Source: Anabaena catenula FACHB-362
Lineage (GTDB): Bacteria > Cyanobacteriota > Cyanobacteriia > Cyanobacteriales > Nostocaceae
Assembly: GCF_014698735.1 (NCBI RefSeq)
Contig: NZ_JACJTQ010000018.1
Location: forward strand, 1-64,000
Direction of reading: 5' to 3'
Length of the DNA: 64,000 bases
The notes under the pieces are model-generated. The model searched no databases, was not told the DNA's origin, and was given only the letters and a program-made list of their open reading frames with translations. Positions 1 through 9,059 of the stretch are shown one piece after another (position 1 is the first letter of the stretch; each line of letters begins with the position of its first letter). The position numbers and the translations under genes were made by a program.

Positions 1-104
1 GCTAAACCTTGATTCCAAGCGTGTCTAGCTACTCCTGCGTGTTGTGCCAGTAGTAGACGTTGTTGCTTGTTTACCTTGAGTTCGGTCTTGAATCCTAGTA
101 GCAT
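1..104 (-). CDS. tnpB: TnpB/OrfB-type transposase, N-terminus only (cut by window edge)
   Basis: The minus strand from the ATG at 104-102 is open to the window edge, giving about 34 residues that begin MLLGFKTELKVNKQQ and continue QHAGVARHAWNQGL. This matches the N-terminal pattern of IS200/IS605-family OrfB (TnpB) proteins, which start with a K-T-E-L-x-x-N segment followed by H-A-G-x-A-R-x-x-W-N. TnpB proteins are RNA-guided nucleases carried by these elements. The RuvC catalytic residues and the right end lie outside the window, so it cannot be said whether the gene is intact. No tnpA is seen in the adjacent 400 bases. Confidence 0.7.
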   Translation of the reverse strand, partial: MLLGFKTELKVNKQQRLLLAQHAGVARHAWNQGL

Positions 105-247
105 GAATATATTTTACAACAAAATCCCAATACAGTCACAATAGCTGATGACTTTGCCGGGGAGCATAAGTGAGTAATTGGTAGTAATTGTTAGCTTTTC
201 AGCTACTGTTAATTAACCTCATTAATACAGGTTTTTACTCATGACTA

Positions 248-273
248 TAGAGACGTTCAATGGAAAGTCTCTA
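248..273. repeat. GAGACGTT palindromic repeat, copy 1
   Basis: This is a short imperfect palindrome with arms TAGAGAC and GTCTCTA. Better-preserved copies occur at 18296-18323 and 60573-60602, always in spacers. Confidence 0.6.
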
Positions 274-349
274 CGGTATTTATTTAGCGCAACTTCACAT
301 GGTATTGGTTTTAAGAAAAAGTTAATTTTTAAATTAATGCCTTATTATG

Positions 350-373
350 TGCCATAGGCTACAGTCTATGGCA
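350..373. other. Stem-loop of unknown role
   Basis: This is a perfect 8-bp stem TGCCATAG / CTATGGCA with an 8-nt loop. It has only a weak A/T-rich flank, so it may be a terminator or a transposon-end structure. Confidence 0.35.
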
Positions 374-517
374 AAATAATACTGATGAGAAAATCACAGA
401 GAAGGAATAAATGCTTACAAAAAAGAAGATAAGGCAATATACACAAATCCCATCTTTAAGAAATGAGATTTAAATAGGTAAAGTTTTTACCTTAGCTACA
501 ATTATTTATTTTTAAAT

Positions 518-598
518 GCGGATGAAAGGACTTGAACCTTCACTCCTTTCGGAACTAGAACCTAAATCTAGCGCGTCTGCCAATTTCGCCACATCCGC
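518..598 (-). tRNA. trnL-UAG: tRNA-Leu (anticodon UAG)
   Basis: Read on the minus strand, the 81-nt sequence starts GCGGATG and ends CATCCGC, forming a 7-bp acceptor stem. It has a long variable arm, as expected for a class II tRNA, a T-arm with GTTCAAGTC, and the anticodon stem-loop CTAGA-TTTAGGT-TCTAG, which places TAG as the anticodon. CCA is not encoded. The group I intron typical of cyanobacterial tRNA-Leu(UAA) is absent, as expected for this isoacceptor. Confidence 0.95.
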
Positions 599-697
599 AT
601 CGGTAACTTATAATAGCATAGCAAATTAAAGATGGCAATAGGTAATTGGTGACAGTTATCAGTAAACAGTGAAGAGACTGATAACTGATCACTGATG

Positions 698-1885
698 CTA
701 CATGACCGCTACACGGGGTAAACGATGCTTGAAGCCGCAGAGAATTTCCCAAGAAATGGTGTTTAACTGATTTGCCCAATCATCTGCTGATATTTGTTCT
801 TTTCCCTGTTCTCCCAGTAGGGTGACTATTTCACCTTCTTGCAGATCGGGTATGGAACTCACATCTAACATGATTTGATCCATTGTAATTGTGCCAATTT
901 GTGGTACTCGCTGACCACGAATTAATACTTCCATTTGATTGGAAAGACTGCGGGGAACTCCATCAGCATAACCAATACCGACAACAGCAATACGCATTTC
1001 TCTGGGTGCAATAAACTGATGACTATAGCTGACACCAGTTCCAGGGGCTATGGTTTTAACTTGGGTAACTCGTGCTTTGAGTTGTAAAACGGGTTGAAGT
1101 TGGATTTTGTTTTTTAAATGGGTTGCAGGGTAGAGTCCGTAAATAGCTAAACCTGCACGCACCAGATCATAGTGTAATTTTGGATCTGCAAGAGTAGCGG
1201 CTGAGTTTGCTAAATGCAAACTAGGAATTTTAATCCCTCTGGCTTTGATTTGTGCGATCGCTTCCTCAAATCGTCTATGCTGCTCTTGCATGACTGTAGC
1301 ATCAGGACTATCGGCTGTTGCTAGGTGAGAATAAATGCTGACAATATCAAGAAGAGGCAATCCCTGTACCAATTGGACAAAATCAGCAGCTTCTTGCCAA
1401 TTTGTGCCTAATCTAGACATTCCTGTATCTAATTTGATGTGTACAGGTAGTGGAGAATTATAGTTTATTGCTTCAAGTGTATTAGAAAATATTAAAGCTT
1501 GTTTAGGGTTGCATAGTGTCGGTTGCAGTTTCCAGTGAGCGATCGCATGAATCTGTTCTTTTGTATTAATTGCCCCTAGAATCAGAATTGGGGCTTTTAT
1601 GCCACCTTCACGTAACTGGATACCCTCAGGAACTGTCGCTACTCCCAACCAACTTGCACCCGCTTCCAATACAGTTTTTGCAACTGTTACCGCCCCATGT
1701 CCATAGGCATCAGCTTTTACTACTGCCATTAACTGGGTACGTGGTGATAAAAACTTTACCAACTGCTTAACATTATAGGACAACGCCCCCAAATCAATTT
1801 CTACCCAAGCCCGTTGAGAAAACCAAGCATAGGTATCACGCTCCTGACTATCAGCAAAAGTAGGGGTTTGCTTGCTACTAAACAT
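698..1885 (-). CDS. alr: Alanine racemase
   Basis: This PLP enzyme interconverts L- and D-alanine and supplies D-Ala for peptidoglycan in the cytoplasm. The 395-residue length fits the family. The PLP-lysine motif VVKADAYGHG is at about residues 55-64 (Lys57). The second catalytic tyrosine is probably in GVSYSHQF, and MDQIMLD marks the C-terminal beta domain. The chosen ATG precedes a short family-variable leader before WVEIDLGAL. It stands alone, about 100 bases downstream of tRNA-Leu on the same strand. Nothing in it looks damaged. Confidence 0.96.
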   Translation of the reverse strand: MFSSKQTPTFADSQERDTYAWFSQRAWVEIDLGALSYNVKQLVKFLSPRTQLMAVVKADAYGHGAVTVAKTVLEAGASWLGVATVPEGIQLREGGIKAPILILGAINTKEQIHAIAHWKLQPTLCNPKQALIFSNTLEAINYNSPLPVHIKLDTGMSRLGTNWQEAADFVQLVQGLPLLDIVSIYSHLATADSPDATVMQEQHRRFEEAIAQIKARGIKIPSLHLANSAATLADPKLHYDLVRAGLAIYGLYPATHLKNKIQLQPVLQLKARVTQVKTIAPGTGVSYSHQFIAPREMRIAVVGIGYADGVPRSLSNQMEVLIRGQRVPQIGTITMDQIMLDVSSIPDLQEGEIVTLLGEQGKEQISADDWANQLNTISWEILCGFKHRLPRVAVM

Positions 1886-2739
1886 TGCACTTCACTCCTA
1901 TCACACCACTGCAAAGCTTCCAGATTATCTAATAATTCTGGCTTGCTACCCTGCAAAGCCATATCAATTTAATCAGGAAAGTTTACCCCTTATCCGGGAG
2001 CTTGTACAAGATGGTGGTGAGTCTTGAGTTATGAGTTTCTATACGTAGGTTTAGCAAAGCTAATCACCTACCTCATCACTCTAAAATCTCTTCTCATCAA
2101 CTATTTACATTAGATATTTCTTCCTTATCAAGTCTATGATAGCAAAATTAAGATTGAAAGTCAAGACTAAAAACCTCCTCTATTCTGGTTTTGTGGCTAA
2201 TTTGCTGCTTTTCGTGGTATGTCAGGTAAAGGAAAGGATACGAAAAACCGAGAATTGCTTACAAACTAATGCTTTAGGAATTATTTAGCTGAGATTAATT
2301 ATATTTTCAAACTCCTGTCAATCGTATTTATCGTACTTTTACACTTCTTTTTTGGAGTTTTTTGCTCGAATTTTAACGATGAGCCTACCCAAGTATTTAT
2401 ACATAAAATTTATTGACACAATAGTTCGATCGTATTTAGGAAATACAAGAAACAAGGAGAATATGTAATCAGATAAGAGGAAATGTTTAGGAAACATCTC
2501 CGAAAAATGAATTATCCAATTTTACTGAATCAAAACGACTTTTCCTCCCCCTGTACCCTTCACTCTGCTCTAAGATGGGGTATTTTCTGATTTACAAGTC
2601 CCATTACTTGCTTGTGTCTTCTTTTTTTCGCTCCTGTCACCTGCCAGCAAATTATTTAGGAAGTATAAATTATTCTCATCTCCCCAGGAAGGTATATCTG
2701 TGTTAAGATATCAAAAACTAATACCTTGAGCTAACATCA
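1886..2739. other. Spacer between divergent alr and HNH gene
   Basis: These 854 bases hold the promoters of two divergent genes. I see no ORF with support, no RNA gene and no strong hairpin; the sequence is AT-rich. A pyrimidine-rich segment near 2540-2575 resembles the C-rich spacer repeats found elsewhere in the window. Confidence 0.5.
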
Positions 2740-3237
2740 ATGGGGAAGGTTTTAGTCCTAAACGCCTCTTACGAACCTCTCAACATCACGAGTTGGCGAC
2801 GTGCCATAGTTTTGTTGATTAAAGGCAAAGCAGAACACGTAGAACATAACGGCAAATTCATATACTCAGATTTTCCATTGCCAACCGTCATTAGGTTGCG
2901 TCATTACGTGCGTGTTCCCTATAAAGAAATTCCACTTACTCGTCGGAATATATTGCATCGTGACAGTCATACTTGTCAATACTGTGGCTACACGGGAGAT
3001 GAGTTGACCTTAGATCATGTGATGCCGCGATCGCGTGGAGGAGGTGACACATGGGAGAACATTGTTACTGCCTGTGTACGCTGCAACGTCAAAAAAGGCT
3101 GTCGCACACCGCAAGAAGCCCGGATGCCTTTGCGTCATCCACCTCGTCAACCTCATAGCAGCCTGTATTTCGAGGTGACAAAACATCTGAAGAGTGGACT
3201 TCACCAAGAGTGGCAAAAATATGTAATAGGACTTTGA
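2740..3237 (+). CDS. HNH endonuclease family protein
   Basis: This is a 165-residue protein with an HNH nuclease fold in its C-terminal half. CxxC at residues 79-82, the LDHVMPRSRGG core (Asp92-His93), Asn107 and a second CxxC at 112-115 form the usual zinc-stabilised metal-binding site. The N-terminal 70 residues (VLVLNASYEPLNITSWRRA) are a well-known extension of single-domain HNH proteins found in most cyanobacteria. No restriction methylase, phage or intron context is visible, so the target is unknown; a housekeeping DNA-processing role is more likely than a selfish one. The ATG is well placed with no earlier in-frame start. Confidence 0.9.
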   Translation: MGKVLVLNASYEPLNITSWRRAIVLLIKGKAEHVEHNGKFIYSDFPLPTVIRLRHYVRVPYKEIPLTRRNILHRDSHTCQYCGYTGDELTLDHVMPRSRGGGDTWENIVTACVRCNVKKGCRTPQEARMPLRHPPRQPHSSLYFEVTKHLKSGLHQEWQKYVIGL

Positions 3238-4225
3238 CATTACACATAATCAATTCAGACCTCAGGAGAATTAAGTCTTCATCTGTAGATGTTATTGTTT
3301 GACGTTGGTCAACACATTACACACAACTCTTCGATGACTCAGCTTGGAGATTTTTTTACCTTACAGCTTGCCGGCGACGTTTCTAAAAGCTGGAATATTC
3401 AGGTTCCCAAAATTCAGGCTATTTAACACACCGATTTTCGATTATACCTTATTTTCTTAAGGTATAGATTATTTATGAGCAAATTTATAAAAATTACCAA
3501 AGAGTTAGGCTCAAAGGCAGATTTTCCTGCAAAAGAGTTGTTTAATGTTCATTAAACATAATAAAAATGTATTAAGAGTAGCAACTGTGAAATTTAAAAC
3601 TAGTGTGAAATAAGAGCCTTCAATTATCCCCTAAGTCAGACAAATATTCAAGGCTTTTATGAGCTTTTAATAAAAATCTGCTTATTTATCCCGTAGAAAA
3701 ACGAGAAAAAGATGATGAAATTGAAAAAGAGGCAAGGGAGCAGGGAGCAGGGAGCAGGGGGGATAGTTCAGATGGGGATTCAACCCCACCTGGACGAGAA
3801 CCACTTTGTAGAAATGGGGGACTCAGACCCTTCGCTCCGCTTCACGACAGGAGGAAGGGAGTCATTTCTCCCTGCCCCCTGCCCATTTCCCCCTGCCTCT
3901 TCATTGAGTCCAGTTTATATACACAGTCTAGGCTGATTTAACAATCCCTTGACAGACTACTAGTCCAGTGCGGAAAAAATGAGCCAATACTTCAAAATCG
4001 CTGAAAAACTTGTTAAATCAGCCTTTGGAATATTGTATCCCCAGCCGGTGAGACTATTTTAAATTCTGCCAAGTTGTACTGATAACAAAAAATAAACTGC
4101 CATACGCAGTGTCAAGAATCTAATTTTTTGCCAAGATCATAGATGTGTGGCAAAACCAGTGATGCACCGATGGGAATATCTCTGAAGGCATAATACGAGC
4201 CATCACGCTTCAACCAAAATTCCTT
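3238..4225. other. Spacer between HNH and DHH genes, containing a G/C-rich inverted repeat
   Basis: No gene is supported in these 988 bases. A 45-codon reading frame at 3289-3426 has no recognisable product. Positions 3730-3905 form a purine-rich to pyrimidine-rich inverted repeat, listed separately. The last 200 bases before the DHH gene may carry its 5' leader. Confidence 0.5.
3730..3905. repeat. GGGAGCA heptamer repeat with pyrimidine-rich counterpart
   Basis: Three GGGAGCA heptamers run from 3736. The complementary CCCTGC/CCCCCTGCC runs lie at about 3868-3900. Between them is a GGGGATTCAACCCC mini-hairpin. The whole can fold back as one large stem and matches the general form of short tandemly repeated repetitive sequences of heterocystous cyanobacteria. 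Confidence 0.6.
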
Positions 4226-5509
4226 ATGTACTTGAATTCTTCACTGACTCAATTTGAGAATTTGTCATTAGAACCGAACCCGGAGGAAGTTGAAATAGAT
4301 AAAGAATCAATTGAACTTCCACTACTTACCCGACCGTCCTTACCACCGTCGTCGAATAATGGTGAAGGAAGTATCTATTTAGCTCAACGTGGTAATTCCC
4401 TCGCTGCTCAGAAATCAGAAGAGTTGCAAAAAACCCTTCTCGGACATAGACATGAGCGTCAGTTAGTAATTTTACAAGATTTTCCTGATCCTGACGCGCT
4501 TTCTTGTGCTTGGACTTACCAGTTAATTGCTCAACAATACGATATCAAGTGTGAAATTATTTATGCGGGGACTTTAAGCCACCAAGAGAACATAGCGTTA
4601 GTTAAGCTGACGACCTTACCGGCTCAACGCTGGACAATGCAAACCCTGAAAACTAAAGATTTGTCATCTTATCAAGGATTTGTATTGATTGATAACCAGG
4701 GAACTACGTCGCAACTATTACCAGCAGTACAACAGGCTGGAATTCCGCTAGTAGTGCTGGTTGATCATCATAGTTTGCAGGGGGAACTCAAAGCCGAGTT
4801 TTTCGATGTCCGTCCTTATGTGCGCGCAACTGCAACTATTTTTACGCAGTATTTACAAGCGGGGATACTGAAATTAGATAGCAGTATTAGTCAACACGTT
4901 AAATGTGCAACGGCTTTGATGCATGGCTTGCGTTCTGATACGAATCGATTAATGCAAGCGCAAGAAGAAGATTTTATGGCTGCTGCGTATTTGAGCCGAT
5001 TTTATGATGCTCAGTTGCTCAATGCCATTTTACAGGCGAATCGTTCTAAGCGGGTGATGGATGTGATCGAGCGATCGCTCAAAAACCGCATTGTCCAAAA
5101 TAACTTTTCCATAGCCGGCGTTGGTTATTTACGCTACGACGACAGGGACGCAATTCCCCAAGCGGCTGATTTTCTAGTGACAGAAGAAAACGTCCACACA
5201 GCTGTAGTGTACGGGATAGTTCATGATGAAGATGACGAACTAGAAGTAGTCATAGGTTCCCTGAGAACCACAAAACTTACCTTAGACCCCGATGAATTTA
5301 TCAAAGAAGCCTTTGGACAAGATAGTGCTGGGCGGTTTTTTGGTGGTGGACGCACTGGTGCTGGTGGCTTTGAAATTCCAATGGGTTTCTTATCTGGGGG
5401 AAATGAAAATTCTACGTATGCCAAAATGAAATGGGAAGTTTTCGATTCGCAAATTAAGCAAAAGTTGCTGAGGTTGGTAAATCCTAGAGATAACCCAATT
5501 CAGTCTTAG
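4226..5509 (+). CDS. DHH-family phosphoesterase (NrnA/RecJ-like)
   Basis: This 427-residue protein has a DHH domain followed by a DHHA1 domain. Metal-binding motifs are DPDALS (residues 88-93), VDHHS (DHH at 180-182) and GLRSDTNRL. The DHHA1 substrate motif GGGRTGAGGFEIP is near residue 375. Relatives act as oligoribonucleases, pAp phosphatases or cyclic-dinucleotide hydrolases; which one applies cannot be read from sequence. The N-terminal 75 residues are a poorly conserved, acidic extension. The gene stands alone about 120 bases upstream of an ABC ATPase on the same strand. Confidence 0.88.
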   Translation: MYLNSSLTQFENLSLEPNPEEVEIDKESIELPLLTRPSLPPSSNNGEGSIYLAQRGNSLAAQKSEELQKTLLGHRHERQLVILQDFPDPDALSCAWTYQLIAQQYDIKCEIIYAGTLSHQENIALVKLTTLPAQRWTMQTLKTKDLSSYQGFVLIDNQGTTSQLLPAVQQAGIPLVVLVDHHSLQGELKAEFFDVRPYVRATATIFTQYLQAGILKLDSSISQHVKCATALMHGLRSDTNRLMQAQEEDFMAAAYLSRFYDAQLLNAILQANRSKRVMDVIERSLKNRIVQNNFSIAGVGYLRYDDRDAIPQAADFLVTEENVHTAVVYGIVHDEDDELEVVIGSLRTTKLTLDPDEFIKEAFGQDSAGRFFGGGRTGAGGFEIPMGFLSGGNENSTYAKMKWEVFDSQIKQKLLRLVNPRDNPIQS

Positions 5510-5627
5510 AATATACCTAGCGCTCAATTACAAGTTTGAGCGCTTATACTACTTATTAAAGAGCGAGTCGAGAGGCCATTGAAACTAGTTTATTTGTTTA
5601 ATTTCTTTAATTTTTTCCAAACGTCCT

Positions 5628-6416
5628 TTGAAAAACTTGGATAATTTGACTGCAAAAACCGTACTTAGGCTAGAGCAAGTTAATCTGTTTACAAAGCTGA
5701 AAAGTCAGGTTCAAAGCAATTTGCCAGGATATCCAATTTTACAGGATATTTCCTTTGAGGTATTTTCAGGCGATCGCATTACCATTGTCGGTACTGCTGG
5801 TGCTGGTAAAACTTCCTTACTGCGTCTCATTAACCGCTTAAGTGAACCCAGTAGCGGTAAAATTTATCTGGAAAACCAAGAATATCGCCAAATTCCGATT
5901 ATTCAGCTACGTCAAGAGGTGACGCTGTTACAGCAAGAAATTAAGCTGTTGGGGATGACAGTTCGGGAAGCCTTGGCTTATCCTTTAGTTTTGCGTGGTT
6001 TGTCTAAGCAGAAAATTCAGGAACGAGTTAGTTATTGGCAAGAACAACTGCAAATACCTGATGAATGGTTAGGACGAACCGAAGTACAACTTTCAGCCGG
6101 ACAAAGACAGTTAGTTGCGATCGCTCGTACTTTAGTCATCCAACCCAAAATTTTACTGTTAGACGAGCCTGCAAGCGCCTTAGACCCTGGCAAGGCTTCC
6201 CGTTTGATCAACATCATCACCCAACTCACTCAAACCCCGAAAACAGCGATTTTGATGGTAAACCACCAATTTGACCTAGCCCAAGAATTTAGCACCCGGT
6301 TATTACATCTTCAGCAAGGTCAATTATTGGCAAACCTACCAACCTCTGAGATAGACTGGGAAGACTTAAAAGCCCGCTTGATACAAGCTGAAATTCAAGC
6401 ATCTGAGGAGTGGTAA
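5628..6416 (+). CDS. ABC transporter ATP-binding protein (orphan)
   Basis: This is a 262-residue ATPase with Walker A GTAGAGKTS (55-63), signature LSAGQ (155-159), Walker B KILLLDEP (174-181) and a switch histidine in VNHQF. The start is TTG, chosen because no ATG precedes the conserved VLRLEQVNL strand. No permease gene is nearby, so its partner is encoded elsewhere. The Q-loop region and size resemble FetA/YbbL-type ATPases, but the match is weak. A heptamer-rich inverted repeat just past the stop separates it from the convergent regulator. Confidence 0.85.
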   Translation: MKNLDNLTAKTVLRLEQVNLFTKLKSQVQSNLPGYPILQDISFEVFSGDRITIVGTAGAGKTSLLRLINRLSEPSSGKIYLENQEYRQIPIIQLRQEVTLLQQEIKLLGMTVREALAYPLVLRGLSKQKIQERVSYWQEQLQIPDEWLGRTEVQLSAGQRQLVAIARTLVIQPKILLLDEPASALDPGKASRLINIITQLTQTPKTAILMVNHQFDLAQEFSTRLLHLQQGQLLANLPTSEIDWEDLKARLIQAEIQASEEW

Positions 6417-6500
6417 TTGGTCATTGGTAATGGGTAATTGGGTTATTAACCTCCCCATCTTCTCCTTCCCAGTACCCAATCCCCAGTCCCCAATCCCCAC
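6413..6500. repeat. Heptamer inverted repeat between convergent genes
   Basis: GGTAATTGG/GGTAATGGG units on the left face CCCAGTACCCAATCCCCAG units on the right. They form a fold-back between the ends of the ABC ATPase (+) and the response regulator (-). It could serve as a two-way transcription stop. The family is typical of cyanobacterial short tandem repeats. Confidence 0.55.
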
Positions 6501-7270
6501 TAAGAGATTTGAGTAGCAAGGGTAGAACGTGGATTACTGAATCTCTCTTTCGCTAACTTTGTTTGTGATTGCGGAACATTAGCATTCAAAGTTTCTATGT
6601 TAAATCGGTATCCCACATTGCGGATAGTTTGGATTAAGCTGGGTTGACGCGGATCAAGTTCCACCTTTTTCCGCAGTGATAAAACGTGAGTATCAATGGT
6701 TCGCGGATTATCAATAGCGTCAGGCCAAGCACGACGCAATAATTCCGACCTACTCAAAGGTACTCCCCCAGCTTGCGCCAAAACATACAGCAAACTAAAT
6801 TCTTGGGGTGTGAGATCGATAAACTCCCCTTGAAAGCGGACACGGCGCTGAACCAGATCGATTTGCAAAGTGCCATAATCCAAGTAAGCTGGTGCAGTGG
6901 GTGTACGGTTGCGACGAATCAGTGCCTCTACCCTAGCCAAAAACTCTTGCATTCCAAAAGGTTTGCTCAAGTAATCATCGGCTCCTGCTTTTAAGCCTGC
7001 AACAATATCAGCTTCATTATTACGGGCAGATAGCATTAAAATTAGAGGCTGTTGTTGACGATTTAACCAACGACAAAACTCGATTCCATCACCATCTGGC
7101 AAATCCGCATCTAGAATGACTAGTGTCGGTTGATGACTTAAAAACACTTCCCTTGCTTGATAAATGCTGGCGGCTTGATGTACTCGGTATTCCAGTTGTT
7201 GCAAGTGCCAACCAAGCAACGACCTCAGATGGGGATTCCCCTCAACGATTTCAATACAAACCGAACCCAC
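6500..7270 (-). CDS. OmpR/PhoB-type response regulator (NblR-like?)
   Basis: This 256-residue DNA-binding regulator has an N-terminal receiver (1-120) and a C-terminal winged helix (about 130-235, ending TIRNVGYRFN). The phospho-acceptor is Asp54 in LDADLPDGDG and the switch lysine is in YLSKPFG. The usual acidic pair of the metal site (Glu-Asp) reads VEGNP here, so one acidic residue is missing. The start is GTG; an in-frame stop lies upstream, so no earlier start is possible. No sensor kinase is adjacent. The size and atypical receiver recall NblR, the phycobilisome-degradation regulator, but that is a guess. Confidence 0.85.
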   Translation of the reverse strand: MGSVCIEIVEGNPHLRSLLGWHLQQLEYRVHQAASIYQAREVFLSHQPTLVILDADLPDGDGIEFCRWLNRQQQPLILMLSARNNEADIVAGLKAGADDYLSKPFGMQEFLARVEALIRRNRTPTAPAYLDYGTLQIDLVQRRVRFQGEFIDLTPQEFSLLYVLAQAGGVPLSRSELLRRAWPDAIDNPRTIDTHVLSLRKKVELDPRQPSLIQTIRNVGYRFNIETLNANVPQSQTKLAKERFSNPRSTLATQIS

Positions 7271-8033
7271 AGTGGCAAGACCCCTTAGCGTCGATGACTT
7301 TCAAATTAACAATCTCAAGCTCAACGTTTTGTAGCCTTTGTTACTTCAACTGCCATAATCTTTACATTTACTCCTATAAAACCTTGCAATAAATTTAATT
7401 TTCCCTTTGTCTACGGCATTCCTTAAGGACTTCCAAATAAAAAATATCTTATCGCTGTTTGGGCTGGGGAGCGATCTTGCAGAGGGAGGAAAAATTGTTT
7501 TGATTCTGTGAAATGGGATAATTTGTGTTTTGGAGTTCCCCAAGTAAGTATAGCAACGGACAAGGCTGTTAGGACATCAACCAATGCTAAAACTTAGACA
7601 CCAAAAGACTTTTAGCTCTGTCACCTGTCACCTGTCACCTGTCACCTGTCACCTGTCACCTGCTATATCTTAATTTTGGTCTGAGTCTTTTGAAAAGTTT
7701 TTGCTAGTTAGAGGAAAAGCTCTGTTGAAAAAAATCACGCTTAACGTGAAATATCTATCAGCCTGGGACTACATACCCTAATTTGTAGTTATTGTAAACC
7801 GTAACAATAAAGTATCAAACAAGGCTGAAAATAGATAAAATCGTAAACAAAACTTACCAAATAATCATATTTTAGCTTTTTTGGAATAGGATGTAATAAG
7901 TTTTTAGCTGCTGGGGGGTCTCACCCAACGTCAAAATATTAACTTTAGGTTAATACTTAAGAAGGAAGTCATACTTCACTTTTGAGTGTAGATCATTTAC
8001 AATTCTCATTCCCAAGAGATAAACACAGCAGTT
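7271..8033. other. Divergent spacer with TCACCTG tandem repeat
   Basis: No gene is supported in these 763 bases between the regulator and the small conserved gene. The only clear structure is the heptamer array at 7620-7662. The AT-rich stretch 7720-8030 probably contains the promoter of the gene at 8034. Confidence 0.5.
7620..7662. repeat. TCACCTG heptamer array (6 copies)
   Basis: Six perfect tandem copies of TCACCTG are present. The same heptamer recurs at 14317-14337 and 55297-55324. This is a standard short tandemly repeated repetitive sequence of Nostocales. Confidence 0.85.
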
Positions 8034-8288
8034 ATGCTCCAAGACACACAAACCATCCGTTATTACCAAAGACTGACTGACGCCTTCGTCGAGCTATGGA
8101 ATCGCGGTTATCGCATTGATGATATGCGGATGTATTTGGATGGATATCTAGCCGCACTGAGACAAGGTAATGCCATTGAGCCTTATCTGATTCACCGCCT
8201 AGAAGAAGAAGCTAGCCGCTATTTGTACGATGCATCAAACTTTGCTATGACACAACCAGAGCCAGAAAGACAACACGGCTACTACTAA
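8034..8288 (+). CDS. Small conserved cyanobacterial protein (DUF6761-like)
   Basis: This 84-residue soluble protein is rich in Tyr, Arg and acidic residues, with no signal peptide or membrane segment. The sequence YYQRLTDAFVELWNRGYR...YLDGYLAALRQGNAIEPYLIHRLEEEA reads as two amphipathic helices, and a Gln/Pro tail follows. I recall this as a conserved cyanobacterial family of unknown function, probably DUF6761. It is monocistronic, with long spacers on both sides. No function can be stated. Confidence 0.8.
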   Translation: MLQDTQTIRYYQRLTDAFVELWNRGYRIDDMRMYLDGYLAALRQGNAIEPYLIHRLEEEASRYLYDASNFAMTQPEPERQHGYY

Positions 8289-9059
8289 ACACCAACAGTG
8301 TTATGAGTAGCGACTTGTAGATTGCCGCAGATAATTATAGCACAATTTCTGCGTTAGTCAACGGGGTGCAGTTGTATGAAATTTTGTAAATATTGTATTC
8401 TTGAAGAACATCCCCTCAGTGTTACGCGACTGAGGGGACTTTTGGCTAGTTCTTTCCAGATGTCAACACAATTGATTGCGACTTCACCAGCTATTGTCAA
8501 GGCAGTGTATTGTGGCTATATTCCCAAGACTTATGTCAAATAACGATTAATGAGCAAATCTCTATATGCTCATTTAAATATTTATGTGCATAATACTGAT
8601 ATTATTTTTATATTTAAATTTGACATACATTATGTGTAAATGCATATTTTCTGAGCAGAAATTCAGCTAATCATTGGTTGGTTGTTTAATTTTCCATAAA
8701 ACTGTGAAGGAAGCTCAAGTTTATCATGTTAGGGTAACGATGAATTAATCGTGTCTTAACTATTTTTTGTGTTGTGGTATGGCATATTAAGATAATGTTT
8801 GAACAGTGATTAATAAGATATTAAAAACTCTTATACTTTCTTCAACCCACGCTACTGGCTTTAGGACTGAAAACCCTTCCACCGCAGTAGATCACCTTAA
8901 AAAGAGAGATTTAAAAAAATTTATTCCCTCGTTGATAAGGGGGGATAAAGAACTTATGGAGACAACCTAATATGTGACAAACATCTTCCAAGATATGCAT
9001 CTAATTCACCTAAGTCTTAGTAAAGACTCAGATCTAAATTATCTCAATTGATAGTAGCT
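8289..9059. other. Spacer with terminator hairpin and possible small RNA
   Basis: No ORF is supported. A strong hairpin at 8411-8438 is followed by CTTTT. Upstream of it, about 8340-8410, is a stretch with a TATAG box near 8336. This could be a small RNA or the 3' UTR of the upstream gene. From 8440 to 9059 the sequence is AT-rich and featureless apart from a GGGGGGATAAAG run near 8940. Confidence 0.4.
8411..8438 (+). terminator. Strong hairpin, likely Rho-independent terminator
   Basis: A perfect 10-bp stem TCCCCTCAGT / ACTGAGGGGA encloses the loop GTTACGCG and is followed by CTTTTGG. It ends either the transcript of the gene at 8034 or a separate small RNA. Confidence 0.65.

Larger units (their letters stand above)
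105..517. other. Spacer between tnpB start and tRNA-Leu, with two hairpins
   Basis: No convincing gene is visible. It holds an imperfect palindrome at 248-273 (TAGAGAC...GTCTCTA), a member of a repeat family also found at 18296-18323 and 60573-60602. A perfect 8-bp stem-loop lies at 350-373 (TGCCATAG / CTATGGCA). The left end of the tnpB element should lie in this stretch, but I cannot identify its boundary. Confidence 0.5.

Noticed and set aside
3289-3426. 45-codon ORF after the HNH gene
   Set aside because: No recognisable product, no ribosome-binding site and no family pattern; likely chance.
3712-3936. ORF of 74 codons
   Set aside because: It is a translation of the GGGAGCA heptamer inverted repeat.
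9048-9059. TTG start for the synthase-like gene
   Set aside because: Adds only four residues before the conserved beginning; the ATG at 9060 is the natural start.
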